A DNA stretch of 64,000 nucleotides from the NCBI RefSeq assembly GCF_010093815.1, contig NW_022985555.1, forward strand, positions 1,581,552 to 1,645,551. The letters run 5' to 3'. This DNA comes from Pseudovirgaria hyperparasitica. Its lineage: Eukaryota > Ascomycota > Dothideomycetes > Acrospermales > Acrospermaceae. Shown one piece after another: positions 60,611 through 64,000 of the stretch (the stretch's first letter is position 1; each line of letters starts with the position of its first letter). Both the position numbers and the translations under genes were made by a program. The notes beneath the pieces were generated by a model that did not search any database, was not told the DNA's origin, and saw only the letters and a program-made list of their open reading frames with translations.

Positions 60611-63600
60611 GTAGCGCTTAATAGTAGGTACTAACTCATGCGCGTAGTACGGTAAAGGTATATTCTACATGTCCCCCGCGTTCCTATACTTATTATTTAG
60701 TAAAGTATATTACCCTCTATATCTAGTAGAAGTCTTATATACTTATTACGTTAGTCTCGCGTTATAGTAGCCCTATATTAGTAGCTTTATATATACTAGA
60801 TATAAGGCGGAGTATACGGTTCTATATAGACTTAACCTTTATTTATCTAGTCTATATAAGGGCCGTATACTAGTACTTGTATCCGTACGTAAAGGCGGGT
60901 CGTACTATAGAGATATATAGCTAGCGCGCCTTATCCTAGGCGGTTCTCTACGTAGAGGCCGTAATCTAGTATATAGTAGCTTCTACCTTAAGGGCCCTAG
61001 ATATAGTATATATAATCTATAGGCCCTATTTAAGTTTCTTATCGATTATAACGCTAAGTATATATATACTCTATATTAGCGGTTCGGCGAAAGCGTCTAT
61101 TCTAGAATATCGCTCTCCTTCCTTAGTAGCCTATCTTCTATAGCGGTTAATAAAGTATATAAGTTAGTATTTCTTAGAGGTAAACTTTACTCCGTAGCGC
61201 TTTACCCACTAGATATATCTCTTATAGTCTTATTTAAGGCGTTTATATATTAAACTAGTATTATTATTAATGGCTAGAAGGTATATATTATCGGCGTATC
61301 CTACTACCTCTATATATTATATTCTCTATAGAAGGTCTACGGTAAAGAAGAGGAAGAGAATTAGAGAGATAGTACTTTCTTATAGGATACTATATATTAT
61401 TCTCTTATATTTACTTTAGTATCTAGGGATATATATCTAGGTAATTCTTTTAATAAGAAAGAACTATATAAACTTCGTAATCTATTTAGGTATACGTCTC
61501 CTCTATAAGTTATAGATAAGTCTTATATAGTTTACCTTATTAAATACGCCGGCTATATTAAGAGAGAGTAATATTACTACGCGTCCCTACTTCTATATAG
61601 TCTAGATAACTTTAAGAATATATTAGATAGTAGTAATTAGGGAGCTCCCGGTCTTCGTCTTCTAGTTTACTAGAAGGAGATTATATTCTCGTGCTACGGT
61701 ACTTATTTTCTTTGCGACCGTGGCCTTAAGTATCTTACTAAGATAGAAGAGAAGGGCGATTAGTCTCTATCCTTTTAGTAAGTTAGAGCTCTTCCCTAGC
61801 TTCGGGAGTATAATATTATAGGCTATCTAGAAGCTTTAGGGGTGGTATCTATTCTTAGTATATATCTAGAAGATAAGACTAATAAGTAGTAAGGTTACCT
61901 ATATAGTATGTTTAAGGCATCTATTTAGTATTCTATCTAGTCTAGGCGCTTTATCGTTTAGGAGTACTTTAATAGCGTTAAGTATATTCTCTTCCGTAAT
62001 CTCTATAGAGATATTAACCACGTCTAGATATATAGTACCGTTAATATTAGATAGGTCTACTAGCTCTAGGGGGGGAAATATAACTTCTTAGAGGATCTCT
62101 ATCTTTTCGGGGCTCATAGTATATATTCTCCCCTAGTATATTAGGGGAGGCATTAGTAGTAGTAGCGTTGGCGCGTCCACGCTCTTAGCCTACTTTACTA
62201 TATACTATAGCTCTACGGCTTATCGTGTGTATTTATTGGTAATTATATACTAGTATTTATATCATTTATTATGGAGGGCCCTATTATAAGATCGGATTAT
62301 CTCTTTCTATTTCTTCTATACCTTAGCTATCCGGATATAGTATATACGTATATATAGTCTCTAGACTTCCCGTCTACTTTTATATATTTAAGATATACCC
62401 CTTACGTCTAGGGGCTTATACGTTTAGTATAGTATATATTTATCTCTTAAGTCTTAGAAGGCTTAAAGAAGGACTTATACGGCTCTATCTATGGCCGGGC
62501 CGTTAGATACGTCGACTATAGAGAGGTCTAGGATTACCGATCCTAGGTTCTCCCTATACTTCTCCTAGTTAGTATCTTTCTAGAGCTATCTCCCCTATTA
62601 TTTATTAGACGTAGATACGTCTATCGCGGTCTCTATATACTTATAGTTAGAGTCTATCTATGTCTTACTAGGGTAGTAGTATTATACTCTATAGCTTATA
62701 TATTCCGTGGCAAGGATAAGGTTAAGTATAGATCTCTCCTCGTTCTATTTATATTTCCTCTACGTAATCTATCCGACTAGTATAAGGAGGTATAGAAGGT
62801 CTTAGTATCTTATATATAGTTCTCTTACCCTAAGCTCTTCTCTAATAACTATCGGACCTCTCTACTATCTATAGTAGAGGTTAAAGTCGCCTAGAAGGAT
62901 ATATTATTCTAGTACCGTAATGCCCTCTAGCATAGCGTCCGGTATAAGTAATTCTCTTTAGTTATAGATATTATAGATATAGAGGGGCCCTATATTTATC
63001 TAGAGATATAGTATTATCTAGAGGTTATCTTAGTCTATATAGGACTATTCTAAGAGCGGGATTAATTTATATATATAGAATAGGACTCTCCTACCTAGGC
63101 CTAGGGAGTAGATAGTATAGTATTCTAGGTGTATCGTGGGTTTATTGGTTTAGTAGTATTTATATAGCTCCTAGATAGCTATTATTACGGTATCTATCTC
63201 TTCTAGAAGCGTGGCCTAGTTTTCTTATTTATATTATACGTTTGCCTATATAATAATAAGTATATCTTAGCTCCTTATTAGGTACTAGGGAATGCTCGAG
63301 CCTATATACTAGTGGCGTTAAGGCGTAACTATCCCTACGCGGTAGCTGCCTTAAGAATACCCTAGGGTCGCTCTATCTTTCTCTATATGGTATACTATTA
63401 CGTGTTAGTCCCGCCTCCTTATAGATTAGTTAGTATAGTTACGGGTAAGGTTAGAGTAGGTAGTAGAGGCCTCGTAGCTTAGTATATCTACCTCGCCTCT
63501 CTTACCTTTATAGTATTAATATACTTAGTAACTTATCTATATTTTATACACGTCGCTAACTATAATAGATAGTTTCTATTATAGTTAGAGTACTTAGTAG

Positions 63601-63660
63601 TGTCTTTATTACGTGTATAGTCTTCCTATCCTTTATATAGGTATTTCTAGATACGGTAGT

Positions 63661-64000
63661 TGTTAGGACTTAGCCTTAGGTAGAACCTAACCTATACGTA
63701 CCTTAGCTAACAGGGTTAGAAGGTGACGTGAAGGGCGGTAAATAGTTACGTGCTAGATAGATTAGCGTCTCTTTATATATATACTCTCGGATTTCTACCG
63801 AAAGGGTTTAGTAGTAATTCGTTCTATAATAGAATATACTCTATTATTCTATCTAACTATACTACTATCTAATAACCCTATTCTTATATTCGAATTACTC
63901 TCTATATAGTACTATAGTTAAGATAGTCTAACTAGAACCGAGAAGGTCGATACGATCTACTATAGGGATAAGTAATACTATATTAAATAATAGGGATTCT
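63661..64000 (+). mobile_element. chromovirus A copy, 5' LTR and start of internal region
   Basis: The LTR (63661-63888) begins with an intact TGTTAGGACTTAG. The following 112 bases match 7958-8070, with differences mostly at CpA/TpG sites. The element continues past the window. Confidence 0.93.

Larger units (their letters stand above)
59178..63660 (-). mobile_element. LINE copy, minus strand, longest of the three
   Basis: The 3' (AAT)n tail is at 59178-59192 and the hairpin at 59416. ORF2 reads leftward. An AP-type endonuclease region lies near 63300-62800 and includes LLGDFNLYYR near 62870 (the conserved GDFN box of LINE endonucleases). RT follows at about 62150-60680, then the C-terminal region. 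Compared with the copy at 599-4552, about 570 extra bases lie within 60040-60610. The 5' side ends at the LTR starting at 63661, so the full extent and the target duplication cannot be seen. Confidence 0.85.

Overview
The window looks like constitutive heterochromatin of a filamentous ascomycete (Pezizomycotina). CpA and TpG are almost absent, TpA is in large excess, and CpG, CpC and CpT are still common. That is the signature of repeat-induced point mutation (RIP) acting on CpA. No intact host gene, rRNA, tRNA or CRISPR array was seen. Almost every coding region is a transposon or repeat relic whose frame is broken mainly by TAA/TAG at former Gln and Trp codons, so genes were found by reading through those stops and recognising motifs.

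Layout. 1-127: LTR of chromovirus family A (minus). 128-7729: an unidentified coding-like repeat split by a Tad-like LINE (about 599-4552, minus), then the 5' part of a Plavaka-like transposase. 7730-15113: near-complete chromovirus A (plus) with gag, pol, chromodomain and, on the opposite strand behind pol, a small intron-containing gene. 15119-18740: the rest of the Plavaka-like frame, interrupted by a miniature LTR element (TRIM) that itself holds a second TRIM. 19750-20329: a third TRIM. 20500-30480: an unidentified long frame split by chromovirus B (22009-30051, minus), which also carries an antisense spliced gene between pol and its 3' LTR. 30780-35340: UPF1-like SF1 helicase relic. 36130-53330: SNF2-like helicase relic split by an 11.4-kb Ty3/Gypsy element C (37085-48525, minus) with a large third ORF. 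54300-56230: possible tyrosine recombinase relic. 56249-58356 and 59178-63660: two LINE copies lying tail to tail. 63661-64000: start of another family A element.

The insertions form a readable stratigraphy. Removing each inserted element plus one target-site duplication rejoins an older reading frame at several sites (Plavaka across A and across the TRIM pair, the unidentified frame across B, SNF2 across C). The most unusual content is the accessory genes of the LTR elements. Two different chromovirus families carry antisense genes whose introns have consensus fungal splice sites, at least one of them (A) restoring every reading phase, and whose products end in a coiled coil. Element C carries a roughly 1,000-codon sense ORF with a tentative 2OG-oxygenase-like signature. 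A 35-39 bp hairpin recurs at ORF ends or junctions in both the LINE and element C.
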